A stretch of 64,000 bases of DNA, from assembly GCA_964020975.1 (NCBI GenBank), contig OZ026630.1, forward strand, positions 62,991,245 to 63,055,244. Reading direction: 5' to 3'. Position 1 is the stretch's first letter. Every line of letters begins with the position of its first letter. Made by a program: the position numbers and the translations under genes. A model generated the notes under the pieces. It had not been told where the DNA came from. It worked only from the letters and a program-made list of their open reading frames with translations, and made no database searches. This document shows, one piece after another, positions 1 through 12,121 of this stretch. This stretch comes from Hermodice carunculata (Eukaryota; Annelida; Polychaeta; Eunicida; Amphinomidae).

Positions 1-47
1 AAGAAGCCATTTGTATCAGAAACCACCTGTCAAAACAGACTTAATCT

Positions 48-285
48 TTAACCCTTTCGTGGTCAGAAGACTTAGTCAATAGCTTTCCTTGTTGCTGTTT
101 TGGGTGCAATGCACTCAAACCACAAAAAGGAAAGCTATTGACCTGGCCATGCTTTTATGATAGGTCTTATGTACAGGTCCCTGCAAAATTGTTTCTCATT
201 AACAGGAAATTGAAGTAAAAAAGAGTAAAAGAGACAAGAATATACATTCAGACAGTCTGACGTAATTTGAGCAGGAAAGGGTTAA
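48..285. mobile_element. TTAA-ended fold-back MITE, copy 1 (piggyBac-like)
   Basis: The element starts TTAACCCTTTC and ends GAAAGGGTTAA, an 11-bp perfect terminal inverted repeat that includes a TTAA target-site duplication. Near the left end an internal hairpin pairs AATAGCTTTCCTT with AAGGAAAGCTATT. The right part carries the family words TTTCTCATT, AATTGAAG and GACAATTT-like sequence. TTAA duplication and CCC-type tips are typical of the piggyBac superfamily. There is no coding capacity, so it is a non-autonomous element. About 17 relatives occur in the window. Confidence 0.85.
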
Positions 286-3000
286 CAGATGGCCAAAACT
301 TTGCCACCTTTTAATGTTATCAAACCTCTAATACTATCCCACCTGAATGTGAGAGATTCTTGGGTGGTCTCTCCAGACAGGTGTCACTGTACCCCTGAAG
401 GGGTGTGGCTATATAGCAGCATGATTGTTCCACTGCATATGTACACTAGGTACAAAGCTTTACTGCTAAACCACCACCAGCTATGGTGCCTGTGTGGTGT
501 CTTCAACCCAGTCATCCTTGTCTCAAGTTCTGTGCTTTTCTTTTGTAATTTTAATGCAAACTTATGGATATTAGATCTATGACTACCATTATAACCATCC
601 TGCACCTTCCTTCAGAATGATATGGGTGATTAGAACAATCAGAAAAAATTGCATAGAGTATTACTTTTGTCATCTTATAAACGGTGACTGCATGACAGAA
701 GTGCACAATCATGGGTACTGAACTGCTGCATGGCTTCACCATGAGGCTACATGTACTTGGCAAGGCATCGGAAAAATCTGCCACTTTTTTGTTACAACAA
801 TGGATTGTGCCATTGTAAAGAATTGATATAAAATCCATATGTGCCAGAATGACAGGCACAGAAAGCAAAGGTCTTCAAAGCATACCCACATGGAGGGTCC
901 TATCACCTCCCAGTCATCAGTTTGGGCCACATGATCACCCTTTAGAGCTACAATAACATTAGTTGGGTCTCAAATGGCATGGAAAAGACCACTATGTCCA
1001 CCTTCTATCCTCTGTGCCCATCATTACTCATATTTCTAGTAATGTGACTACTGCCTTCCCAGGAACAGTGTACAATTCAGTTAGAGGCATCACCATTTTG
1101 AATCTCTGCCAAAATAAAGGGCGGATTGTCTTTTGTTCCATAAATATACACAACGGTCACAATGTCCCTATTTCAATCACAGCACATCTGGTTAGTATCA
1201 GGGTACAAGACATTTCACTATACCTGTGATGAAAATAAGTATTTTGACTCATTCTGGATGGTGTTGCCTTTGCCAGGCCTTGCATGATCTATAGTTTTTG
1301 ACAAGCAGTTAGCCACTGAAACACATGTGTTAACTTGAATGGCTGCTTTTTTTTTCATGGCAAATTGAATAGGCAATCTTCATTTTATTCCATCTGAATA
1401 TTTGAAAAAAAAAATTTATATATGCCACAACCGTGGTGTGAGTGAAATGTTCTTTTGCATAAACAAAACAAAATCACTAAAAGACTGAGCATTAACAAGA
1501 AGGGTGGTAAGAGTACACCATCTGGATACATCAAATCAGGAGTACCAAGATCACTGAGTTACAGGCATGCTGCTTACTTCCTTCATGTCTCCTTTTTTAA
1601 TTTACATGTAAATGAAGAAGCAAACATGTTCAGCCGTTTAATGATTAAAAAATTTAGAAGTGCACAAAAAAATTCATAATTGACAAAATTGTACTGAATT
1701 TCTATTCTAACTGTAAAATTAACATGAGAGCTTTTCTCATTGTTAGATTTCCATTTAGGCTGTCAATATCCCTGTTTCACTTTTTCGAACAAAAAAAAAA
1801 CAAAAACAGACAGCGAGGATTGTACAGTCATTGGCATCAGTGTTTGTGTCAACATCAATCATTATCGACAAATGTGTACTTTTTGCAAAGCCTTTTAACT
1901 CTTAGTGACAGAATTTCATTGTCTTGTTTCTTCTATTGATCAAAAAGTGTTTGGCAAAGGTCATGAGCACTAGAGGTCCAAGTCACATGGGTCAAAGCTC
2001 CATGTCATTCCATGCACATCACAGCAGTGATGAATCTAATGAAAGGTTTGTTGCAGGTTTTCAAAATTTATATTGTGGTTGAACCCTATACAACCATTAC
2101 TTGAATTGGTATTGTATCATTGACATTTTGTATCACTTTATTCATTTTGATTATTATTCAAATTGGATAGAATGATTTTGACCTGTATCTTTGAACTTAT
2201 ATCAACATAATCTGGTTGCATCTGTACCCAGAATGCATAAATGAAAGCTGTGAAGTGAGTCACGAGGGAGTCAATTTACTCAACCTGTTCTAAAATAAAA
2301 TTCTTTGTCTCTTTAAATTTGCACTTTTTTTCCTTCTACATGATTCATTTTTCCTGTCAAATTCACTATTGTCTTAAAAACATTGTTTGTTTCCAAACTT
2401 ATTTTAACCCAGTAAAAATTTGCAAATGGTTAAGAATGAACTTTAAGCTTATCTTTAGCCTACAGCAGTTAATGTTGCTATTTCTTCCTGAGTGAACTGT
2501 CCAAATGCCCACATGACGATGATAGCAGTTTATTAAGTGGAGAGTGAAGGAAAGGTAAGACTGAAAAATAAGAAGTCACCTTGCAACATGCAAATTAAAA
2601 TCCCAACATACAGTTTTTCCAACACAGATGGTTTCTGTTTGTTTCCTTCTTTGCTTTTCTTACCAGCTGCCACTTCAGTTTCTGAGCATAAAATATTGAA
2701 CTCGTTCAGATAAACTATCTGCAACTTGACTGATATGGGAACTGAAAGAAAACGTTGATAATTTATGTAGCTGTTATTTATACTCTTTGGCCCGTGGTGT
2801 TCTGTGGACACCTTCCTACTCTGCCATTGTGTTCAAATGAAAATGGCACAACCTTGTCAGAGTTAAAGACATTTGTGATGCTTTTATCTCTGCATGGCCA
2901 TATTGTAAGAAAACACAGTGACCAGAAAAAAATAAACAACACACTGTGCATTTGCTTGTACTTGGCAAACAGCTGCTACAGTGACAGCCTGCTCACAAAA
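286..3000. other. No gene seen
   Basis: AT-rich unique-looking sequence with short open frames only. None has recognisable domains or a convincing pair of splice sites. Poly-T and poly-A tracts lie near 1348, 1405 and 1791. Confidence 0.5.
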
Positions 3001-3066
3001 AACAAAAAAACAAAAACAAAAACAAACAAAACAAAACAAAAAAAAAACAAAAAAAAAAAAAAAAAT
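2997..3066. repeat. A-rich simple repeat (AAACAAA)n
   Basis: About 65 bases of A-runs broken by single C residues. It lies just before the left end of the next fold-back element and could be a decayed poly-A tail or a simple repeat. Confidence 0.85.
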
Positions 3067-3082
3067 TGCATTACAAGATGGC

Positions 3083-3333
3083 ACTCTTTCAGTGCCAACC
3101 ACAACTAAAGGCAAACTACTCAAAAATAAACTGCTCTGGTTTATGATAAATAAGGGTGCTAGATTCATGTTCCTTGTATAAGGACCTTTCATTCTAGAAC
3201 CATCATGCCTACAGTAACATAGAAAACATCAGTCCAAGTCAACAGCTTTCCTTGGTGCACTTTGGACACACTGCACCCAAAACACACTGAAGAAAGCTGT
3301 TGACCCAGTCCAAAATGTGGCACTAAAAGAGTT
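3083..3333. mobile_element. Fold-back MITE, CTCTTT subfamily copy 1
   Basis: The terminal inverted repeat is ACTCTTTCAGTGCC at the left and GGCACTAAAAGAGTT at the right. The right half holds the shared hairpin GTCAACAGCTTTCCTTGG...GAAGAAAGCTGTTGAC. The left half has its own sequence (GCTAGATTCATGTTCCTTGTA) that recurs in the copy at 56.5 kb. It is related to the TTAA family through the hairpin but has different tips, so it is a sister subfamily. Confidence 0.75.
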
Positions 3334-4944
3334 AGTGCAGAAGATACAAAATCCACCTGCTGTGTGTGACACAGCGCCACCTGGCAGCCAGGCAACAAGC
3401 GATGGTCATGCAGTTGAGACATGGGTAGACCACAAAATTGGATTTCTTTGTTGTTCTTGTTAGATTCTGTGTAGAACATGGTTTAATTGTGTTTGTTTAT
3501 GCTGTTTGCAAATTTAAGACCAGAAGTGGAATCCAAGCAAGTACCAAATGTCATCCATCATCAGGCAAACAAAGAGAACGGCAACATATTTGATAATGTC
3601 AACAAGACTACATGGTACACAAGCTGGTATACTGTACATGTATATGGTTCACCTAAAACAATATGGGTTGTTCTACCGTCAATCAATCATATTGAACAAA
3701 ACATGTACTGCAAGCTCTGTAAATTATTCAGGCCTTGATAGACTTGTTACCTTGCTCAGACACTATCTGAAGGGCAGCTCACAGAAATACCAGTCCACAG
3801 ACCTGACACATCAATGACACAGCTGTCAAAGTATGAAGGACACATGAGCCAAAGGGATGAGGATTTCAATTTCAATCTGAGGTTGTTTTCTCAAAGACAG
3901 GGTCTGTGCCTGCTGAACCATGATGGTCTGTCTGGCCAGGGGTACCAGTGCATCAATGGGCCTTTTTCATGATTGTGATTCAGAATTTAATTTTCCATGG
4001 CAATTTTAGGTATATATGTACATGACCAACCATGACCTCACTGATGAAACATGACAGTGGTGCCTAATTAAGCTAGTAAGCTGTCTATTGTGAAACCACT
4101 TATACATGTTATATTTGATATGTCAACAGATCCACCTCCCTCTGTACCTCCCTCATGCCAGGCATGGCACATAATTTGTGTAATTATACCAAGGCACTTT
4201 GAATGTTGATAGAACCTAAATGCTGCATCACAATAACAGCTTTAACTGGTGAACTGTGTGTATTTATGTCTTAATTATTGACAAAACTCCCATGTTTTAT
4301 CCTGTACGTCCATTTCAAATATGGAAGACCATTTACCATGAGTCACAAGAAATGTTTGTGACAATATTTTGTGTTTTACTGTTGCTCACATCATAATGCC
4401 TGGCCAGGTGTGCTTTTTACATCTATCATGTGGATGCATACAAAAATGGCAATGAAGAAAAACATTAATCCAGTTTTTATTTCAGTTGTTCTATTTGCTG
4501 CATCAACATCATAAATGCAAGATAGGCAGGTTTTTTACAATGAACTCAAGGAAAGGTTAAACATTCCAATATCCTGTTGTTCAGGACAAAAATATTTCAA
4601 CAAAAACATCAGCAAACCCAAAAGACACATACACATTATTGTCTTAAGTAGCATCAGAAATAAGAAAAAAAGTCTTCTTACAAAGTACACATGATAAAAT
4701 GTTTGGACACTGATTTCCCCATTTGGACAGGTTTGGCATAAGCAATTGAAACACATTTGTGCATGTACAAGTACAGATAATATATTTTGCATAGAATATA
4801 CTCAAAATGATGATAAGGATACTTAACATGATTAAAACTGACACCTTATAGATGAGTATATTCTTGTGTTTATGTATGAAAATGCTAGCTACAAAAGTTT
4901 TTATGCAAGTTATGCAGAAATGAAACATGAAATTACTTTTCTGT
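3334..4944. other. No gene seen
   Basis: Unique-looking AT-rich DNA. Short open frames (for example 3487-3817) show no domain, signal peptide or matching splice sites. Confidence 0.5.
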
Positions 4945-5226
4945 GACCTTGGGAATCAGGTCAAGGTCAAGGTCAAGGTAAAGGTCAAAGTTAACCTAGA
5001 TTCTATAGACAAGTATAATCTTGTGCAAAATGAAAGTGCTCTAAGCTAAAGTTATCATGTGATCACAAAATATACAGAAATTGCTGTGACTTTGGAAACT
5101 AGGTCAATCGTGTCCATCTTAAACTATTTCACACAGACCCACCTAAACTACATCACCATTAAGTTTAAATTAAATCTGGTAAACGATGAAAATGTAGATC
5201 TTTGCCAGACTGTAGGCAGTCTGGCA
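4945..5226. repeat. TGACCTT/AGGTCA-rich dispersed repeat
   Basis: It opens with CTGTGACCTTGGGAATCAGG followed by several direct AGGTCA words at 4961-4990. A weaker second unit starts near 5085 (GCTGTGACTTTGGAAACTAGG). It ends in a perfect 9-bp hairpin, GCCAGACTG-TAGG-CAGTCTGGC (5204-5225). The unit is related to the long array at 54-55.2 kb. Confidence 0.65.
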
Positions 5227-5529
5227 TTGTTTTAGTTTGAGGGATTACCACTTCCTCACTCAATGATACAATTTACAGTTTCATATTTCTTTGTCAAAGA
5301 TACAGGTCCAAAAATTTCCTCTTCAGTCCATTCACAAAGTTTGGTACTCCATTGCACATATTTTCTATATATTCTCAACAAAAATACATCAGTTTGTTAC
5401 ACATATCTTTCTTAGATTTATGGTTATTTCAGTCAATCACAACACAAAAAGCTATGTACGGCATCCATGCTTGTTGGAACATGAACAGAACATACACATG
5501 CGATCCTGCGCACATGTCTGATTACTTCA

Positions 5530-5738
5530 TAATCACATATGTTTCACATATAACCACAAGTATGGTAAGTACAGTAGCCATAATCACATATGTTTCACAT
5601 ATAACCACAAGTATGGTAAGTAGAGTAGCCATAATCACATGTTTCACATATAACCACAAGTATGGTAAGTACAGTAGCCATAATCACATATGTTTCACAT
5701 ATAACCACAAGTATGGTAAGTACATGTATAGTAGCCAT
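5530..5738. repeat. 51-bp tandem repeat, 4 units
   Basis: Units begin TAATCACATATGTTTCACAT at 5530, 5581, 5632 and 5681. The third has lost 2 bp and the fourth gained a few bases near its end. Units are nearly identical, so the array is young. A frame stays open through it only because 51 is divisible by three; no protein is inferred. Confidence 0.9.
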
Positions 5739-6999
5739 CATTATAATATGTCCAGGATTATCAATGTTACACCTCTTTTATTATTCATTTCAGCATTTGA
5801 GTCACAAATAACCAATTATGGCCAAACCCCATCTTGTACAGCAAATCAATAACTGCTATCAGGTGATCTGAACATTTCAAAGGCCAATCTATATGTATGT
5901 AATTACCATTAGGATTACTATCTTGTAGTTACAAGTGGAATACACTTGACACTTCAGTTGTTGCAAATTTCTGTCAACATTGCTTGCTTTATACACTGAT
6001 GACCTACTCATAAGACCACATGACCTGGTGACCTGGTCAGTTAGGTGACCTGTACACAATATGTGTCCACTGATACATCACAGTTCCAACACTAACTGAG
6101 AATGCTTTGCAATTCTGTTAATTCATTTTTTAGTAGTACCTACTACACTTTGTGAATATTTATACCTACATGTAAATCTTGGACAATATGAAGATTACAT
6201 TTCTTAAATTCCTCATGAAAGAGCTTTCAATCAAGCACACATGGACCAACATGGTGGGTGCAAAGTAAGTGTATATGCATGGTTTGTGCAGCCTGGGACT
6301 CAACTGCAGAACAACTTGCCCCGGGAGAAGACACATCACAGACCATGCCAGCATTTAGCTCTGTACCCTTGACGACTAAGTGTAAGACTAATTAAATAGC
6401 ACTCTTTGACACACGTTGGGTGGTGAGCACCAAACCCACATGAGGTGATATGGTCTCTGCCTCTGCTACGCAGACCTTTTTTTTTCAATCAAAATTTACA
6501 GAAGTTACATACAGAACATATGACAGCAATGGTGATCAGTTGACCCAAGTCTTAATGATTGCATAATGCTAATCAGACTGGATAGATAGGCACTCCTTGA
6601 AGTCTTGGTCAGTGTGGCTCCCCACTGCCAAGCCTTGCCAGGAGAGATGGGGGTCAGACCATAGACCCACTCAGATAGTAGGTCCATGGTTAGACCCATC
6701 CTACAAAATGGCTCTAAAGTCACATTTACACTGCTAAAATTTACCACATTTTATTCCTAAGATTTGCAAAATTAGTGTAATTCCTCTGCAATCTGTTAGA
6801 AGGCCACAAACCCCTTCCAAAAGCAAAACCTACTGATGGAAGTGGTAATTTTGTGGATATTAAGTGGCAGTGTCTACATGTAGTTGCGTAAGTTCTGTTG
6901 CATGTGTGAACGCAAAATGCATGTTTGCTGAATATCGAACATGTGCAACCCGCCCAATTTGGTAGGTGATCCTGAAATATTTTTTATTATTCAAACAGA
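5739..6999. other. No gene seen
   Basis: Mixed unique sequence. It contains an imperfect repeated word around AGACCCA/GTCCATGGTTAGACCC near 6655-6695 and a T-run at 6478. Nothing coding is supported. Confidence 0.45.
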
Positions 7000-7140
7000 G
7001 TCCTCCTATGAATTTTATCTTCTTAACATAAGGTGTAACACCATAGTAGTAGGGCTATCTTGATGTACTTATACCTGCATGTATTTATTTTTGGTCTATA
7101 CCTCGCTTAGAGGTCGGGCAATAAAAGAACTTGAACTTGA
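7000..7140 (+). mobile_element. Possible retroelement 3' tail
   Basis: The stretch ends GGGCAATAAAAGAACTTGAACTTGAA, with a polyadenylation-like AATAAA followed by a short tandem ACTTGA. Such tails are common at 3' ends of CR1/L2-like LINEs and their SINE partners. No coding region or tRNA-like head is visible upstream, so the family cannot be named. Confidence 0.3.
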
Positions 7141-7279
7141 AAGTTAAACCTTACAGTGTGAACGATCCATCAACATTTATTTCGGAAGTCAGGTGAACAG
7201 TCTGACACACATTTCGCATGTGCAAAAATGCAAATGGTAATTGCGAAAATAAAATCAAAGTAGTATGAATGCACATCAT

Positions 7280-7497
7280 AACACTTGGCTTTGGGCCATA
7301 TGCTATGTGCCCAACCAGCATGAGGGACAGCAGTGGACCCAGGGCATGCTATGTGGATAGGTCTTATCTCAGATTCTCATTCAATTTTTTTATTGATGTT
7401 ATATCTACAGTGTAATAAACACATTTTTTTAAAGGATTGACTGAAGCAGGTAACATTTTACCAGCTGACAGCTCTCGCATGGCAAATGGCTAATTAA
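7280..7497. mobile_element. TTAA fold-back MITE, copy 2 (decayed)
   Basis: It carries the family blocks in order: TGCCCAACCAGCATG-like right arm of the hairpin, ACCCAGGGCATGCTATG, GATAGGTCTTATCTCAGATTCTCATTCAA, GACTGAAGCAGGTAACATTTTACCAGCTG, and a final TTAA at 7494-7497. The left tip and hairpin left arm are eroded. Confidence 0.65.
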
Positions 7498-7730
7498 CAT
7501 TACAAAGTGGCATTCCATATAGTGCATTCTGACAGAATTAACCCACACAAAAATGAAAATACAACAAAGAGCAAGTGCAAAAAACAGTGTCTATATGTGT
7601 ACATGTCTTAAATAAAATTACAATATACCTGAATAAAAAACAAGCAACTTCCATGCTAATACGGCTTAATCAATACCAAAAGTGAAATGGTTGCGTGTGT
7701 TACATTTCATTGTATCACTTACATGGCACT

Positions 7731-7856
7731 CATAAAAAAGTTAATAGCGTTAATCTAATCAATTTAATCTCCATGATGCACTGACTGACTTTTGCATAAA
7801 AAAATTAAGTGTTAATCTAATCAAGTTAACCTCTGTGATGCACTTACTGACTTTAG
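7731..7856. repeat. Two-unit tandem duplication, about 65 bp
   Basis: The block CATAAAAAAGTTAATAGCGTTAATCTAATCAA...GATGCACTGACTGACTTT is followed at once by a diverged second copy ending GATGCACTTACTGACTTT. Confidence 0.75.
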
Positions 7857-8506
7857 TGTGGTGTCACATGGAGTCTTACATAGAAACATATTTTATTCAA
7901 ACATATAATATATGGAAATATATAATACAAAATATTTGCTCTTTCACAGAAATCATCACATCAAAGCTGTAAAGCTGTTGTGTACATGTATATGTATGTG
8001 TAAATGTACAGTATAATACATGTGCAGCCAGATATAAATATCAAATGGGTGAACATATAAAAAGTCATTCAGCTTTAACACAGATGGCAGATCTTGACCA
8101 GTTTTGTGTATTTACATTTGGCCTTTAAATATATTTGGTCTTGATCCATATTAATAAATTGCTATCTCAAATGATTGGAGATTTAAGTTATTTAATACTG
8201 AGTGTGCAAATCAGTCAAGTGGACCATACAGACCTTTGTATAATAGCATTGGCACAGGGAATGGTGATGATAAGATATTGTTAAGCACTTGAACACTGAG
8301 AGGAGATTCACTTTGTGACAATGATTACTTATCTTGCTGATTCTCTCTTTCACGAAAGTCATAAGAGCATCCCACAACCATGATTGAGTTCATATCTTAA
8401 GGTCAGGAACATTGTGAGAATGAAAACATTTCTGAGCGCATCAAATCAGCATGAAGGACCAGTGCCACGAAGCTTGCAGTATCCTGATCAAAACTGACTT
8501 CCTCAC
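7857..8506. other. No gene seen
   Basis: AT-rich unique sequence with ACATGTATATGTATG words near 7985. No coding signal. Confidence 0.45.
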
Positions 8507-8624
8507 CTGAGTGTAGAGTGCCCATCTTGCTACAGTAAGGCAGCCCTGGGAGAGGTCCATCAGCAAATATATAAATCTGATGTTCGTTCTTCTCCTGAAT
8601 ACACTTAGTTACCATAACCCTCAT
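8507..8624 (-). CDS. Possible coding exon, product unknown
   Basis: On the minus strand an open frame starts at ATG 8624-8622 and runs 39 codons (begins MRVMVTKCIQEKNEHQIYIF) to a strong donor-like site, CACTCAG|GTGAGG, at 8507/8506. In-frame stops lie upstream of the ATG, with an AG just before it (ACATTAG|CCGATG) that could be an acceptor. The peptide has balanced composition and matches no family I recognise. It could be a first exon, an internal exon or chance. No partner exon is identified. Confidence 0.25.
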
Positions 8625-8812
8625 CGGCTAATGTACTTGTCAAATCTGGATCACAACCTCTGACTTATTTGGTGACCAGCGAACTGCCATGTCATAATTA
8701 TGAGCAAGCAAGCTAACAGCTGATCTGATTAGAAAGACCAAACTCTTCACACAAATCCACACTCCCTTTGTCAGTTTTTTTTTTTTTTTCGGCTCCAAGT
8801 CATAATCATGTG

Positions 8813-9018
8813 AATTTCAATGAGGCTTGATTGGTAATTCTATCAGTGGAAAAATATTGTAAGGGTTACCCTTGCTCTCATCAGCAGCAAGTTTAGCACC
8901 TACACTGGTCTTCAATGGTGTCTGATTGGCAATTCTATCAGTGCAGGGGGAAAAGTTGTTAGGGTTATCCTGGCTATTACAAGCAGCAAGTTTTGTGTCT
9001 GTACTAGTCTGCTGATAT
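8813..9018. repeat. Two-unit tandem duplication, about 103 bp
   Basis: Unit 1 contains TTGGTAATTCTATCAGTGG...AGCAGCAAGTTTAGCACC. Unit 2 contains TTGGCAATTCTATCAGTGC...AGCAGCAAGTTTTGTGTC. Divergence is moderate, around 20-25 percent by eye. Confidence 0.75.
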
Positions 9019-9439
9019 AGCAATATCTATTATGGCCTATCATGACATGCATAGTACATTAAGCCAATTTTCTGAGGAGAAATTGTGATGCCAACCTCTG
9101 TGAGACAGACTTACCAACACCATGTGCAAAAGAGCTGGCAGAAGTGAGAACCCCAATCCTTATAATAATGTCCATATCTGTACATGGCATGAGCACATGT
9201 ACATCAGGACCTTCAAATGAGCAGGAAGGACAAAAAATAGAATAAAAAGATCATCATAAGACACATACATCATTTTTACATGTTTACAGACAAGGAAAGT
9301 TTCAAAAATCTTAGGTACACAAGATTGAAATGATTGTTTGTAAATAGAATGTTGTTACACAGATAGATATGCAGCTACAGCCGGTGCACCCTGGAAGTTT
9401 ACATGCATGATATTCAAGACAGTTAATATTTACCTGTTT

Positions 9440-9673
9440 CCCTTGAAGTAAGAGTTTAAGACCAAGTAAACAGGCTCATTGGTATGGGTTGGGCCCTGGG
9501 TGCCCAACCTGAATGCCCAGGAAAGCTGTTAACCCAGGCCATGTTATCTTGATAGATCTCATGTACAATTCTCATTCAAATTGCTTTCTGTTACTGCTGA
9601 AACTAATAAAAACATTGCAGCAGGTAATATTAACCATTAGCTGGTTTGGGCTAGTTAAAGGGCAAAGGGTTAA
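9440..9673. mobile_element. TTAA fold-back MITE, copy 3
   Basis: Family blocks are present: GGTATGGGTTGGGCCC / GGGTGCCCAACC hairpin, AGGAAAGCTGTTAACCCAGG, ATGTTATCTTGATAGATCTC, CAATTCTCATTCAAATTG, and a right tip GGCAAAGGGTTAA ending at 9673. The left tip is poorly conserved, so the left limit is approximate. Confidence 0.75.
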
Positions 9674-11228
9674 ACTTGGCTGTCATGTTGCTATCAGTAG
9701 AATAAACTGTGTCCATCATCTGGAGACAGGATAGCATCAAGACAGAAAACAGGTTGAGAAATTGTCCACCTACTAGCTATTCAAACAGGTGATTCAAACA
9801 GGTGAAACCATTAGGAACTGACCAGGGACATGAAAAGATTATAGTTTATAAATCCACTACAAATAGATTTAGCCGTGCATCCTGGAAGTACAGAGATGTC
9901 AACTGTCCCTCATCAACAGGGACAGTCCCTGAATTAGCTGAAATTTTGACCACTTTACGATGTTTGTCCTACATTGAAGCTGAGTATTTTCTTAAATGTT
10001 CTTTGTTGAATATACTCTGTCTCTGATGTTCTCACTTTAATGTCCCTGAAATGGCAGTTTGAATGTTGGCATCTGTGGAAGTACCAATAGGATATATGCT
10101 TTCAAGAGTTGCTTCATTGATCAATCCATTATCCTACTGCTCTAAGACCATATCCTTGCTGCAATATAGAATGTGACCAGGTACATTACAGAAGAGTGGC
10201 CTTAAAGTTTCTTTAAGGGGACAAAGAGTCACTTTTTGGACAAAGATAGAGACCTATAGCGGCAGCTTTGATGTGGGATGGACCAACACAATTTCATCAG
10301 GTAAATTTACAGATTAGACCAAAACAAAACAAAAATGTACAGATTAGTTCTATAATTACTCTCTGTGTGCAGGCATTTACATACTGGTTTGTTTTGTCAA
10401 AATGACCTGTCCCTTGCATTTTGAGAAGGTCAACATAGTAATATACTTCGAGATTCCTGATGGTAACATTCCCTGGATGGGAAAATGTCTGTTTTGGCCA
10501 GCTCCATTCTGAAATCTTGCATCTACGTATAAACAAAAAAGCCAAAGCCAAAGCCAAATTCATAAAGCCTTGGAAAAACGCCATACTTTACCTGTGTTAA
10601 CTCTTTACCTTTCCATTATTTTGTACACAAATACAGTGTTGGAAACAGAAAATCATTATTAGCCACATCGGATTTAATTTTGGTAGTAATACAAAAGCCA
10701 AACAAACTGTTTTAGCAATGAACATCCAGAAGGACATACATATATTAAACAAACCTAGGCAGTTTCTCGTTCATCTATCTTTTTAGCAATTAGATTTACT
10801 GAATCCCTAGAAGCAGTTATGTATATGCCAGGGTTGTCAGGATTTTTAATGGACCACTTCCTTGTACACATGTAAAAATATTGTGTATCACACTTAAAAC
10901 TACAGCATGTGTGGCTTCACCTGTACATCCGCCTGCCAAGGTCAACTGCATGACTGCAACTCTCATCTTGTGTATACCTAGTGACTTCATGCAATTATAA
11001 CATGACTTCCACAGACCAGGTTGTCTAATCCCGCCTATATATCCACAAGAGGTCACCATAAACCCATATGGTCATAACTATATATGACCCTTTTTCAGTG
11101 CTGGTGTGCTTGACTGAAGCTTGGCAACATGGAGCAGTATGTTTTTGCTACATTAGTTGGTTTACAAGAAGAACACTAAAAAAAGGTACAACTGTAGTTG
11201 AAAAATAAAACTAACACAATCTGTACAT
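9674..11228. other. No gene seen
   Basis: Unique-looking sequence. Short open frames at 10297-10584 (-) and 10817-11059 (-) lack domains and splice support. Confidence 0.45.
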
Positions 11229-11474
11229 TTAACCTTTTCTACTTAAAACAGGCTCACGGTCAACTTTTATTGTAATAAAGAACAATTTGAATACCAAGCA
11301 AGCTTTCCTTGGTGTGCGCTGGACATTGAGCACTCAACTGATACCAAGGAAAACTGGTGACCTGGGATGTTATTTTGATAGCATAATCCACAATTCTCAT
11401 TCAAAAACATTGAGCAGATGACATATTGGACCACCAATTAGTTTTGGCTGATTTATGGGGGGAGAGAAGGTTCA
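11229..11474. mobile_element. TTAA fold-back MITE, copy 4
   Basis: Starts TTAACCTTTTCTACTTAAA and ends GGAGAGAAGGTTCAA. The hairpin arms are AGCTTTCCTTGGTGTGCGCT and CAACTGATACCAAGGAAAAC. The block TTTTGATAGCATAATCCACAATTC is a decayed form of the family TTGATAGGTCTCATCTACAATTC. Confidence 0.75.
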
Positions 11475-11515
11475 ACATAAACCTACATAGTCATTCTTTA
11501 ACTGTCTAACTGTAC

Positions 11516-11556
11516 ATTTTGTAGCAAAGACACAAAACGTGTCTTTGCTACAAAAT
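11516..11556. other. Perfect 18-bp hairpin
   Basis: Left arm ATTTTGTAGCAAAGACAC (11516-11533), loop AAAAC, right arm GTGTCTTTGCTACAAAAT (11539-11556). There are no mismatches. It lies 42 bp beyond a fold-back element but shares no word with it. It may be a recent inverted duplication or a cruciform-prone site. The short loop and arms do not suit a canonical microRNA precursor. Confidence 0.85.
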
Positions 11557-12121
11557 TTTTACGGCATGAAATAATACAGCTCCTTAATTCAACTCCCGAA
11601 AGTATTAAAGAGAAGGTATATACACATAGTTATGTTGGCTATTCAAACTATGTGAAGAAGAGATATATAATGCAGTATGAAGATTCCTGTAACATCCCGA
11701 ATTGTTATATATGTAACTCAAATTAAATTATTCAAACTATTGCATCTTTAGAATGAAATGTAGCATTGACCACTTTTCTATATTACCAATATTTGTTTAC
11801 ATGTACATGTATGAAGGGTGGCACCTGTGATAGCAATCTATCAAAGGTCTTAACGTGTGTCTCCCTCAGACCTTTTTATATAGATTTTTATTGTTTAGTT
11901 CTGATTCTTTAACTACAGTTTTGTGTACAAGATATGTAAATTTTACTTTTTCTAGTCAAATAAAAAGATTCCCGATTCCTGTCTTAATTAGTACATAAAG
12001 CCACCAAAAGGTCCCAAATTACCTTTTAATTTTTATGCCATATTTAAACCATTATTACCAATCCTGTCCCTAGGCATGAATACACAAACATCATTTGTCA
12101 ATGTGGGGCAAAACTGAGGCA
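11557..12121. other. No gene seen; possible retroelement tail
   Basis: AT-rich sequence. A stretch ending AAATAAAAAGATTCCCGATTCCTG near 11980 resembles a retroelement 3' tail, but no reverse-transcriptase frame is readable nearby. Confidence 0.35.

Noticed and set aside
5352-5852. 166-codon plus-strand frame
   Set aside because: It is kept open by the 51-bp tandem array, and the flanks show no domain or splice sites.
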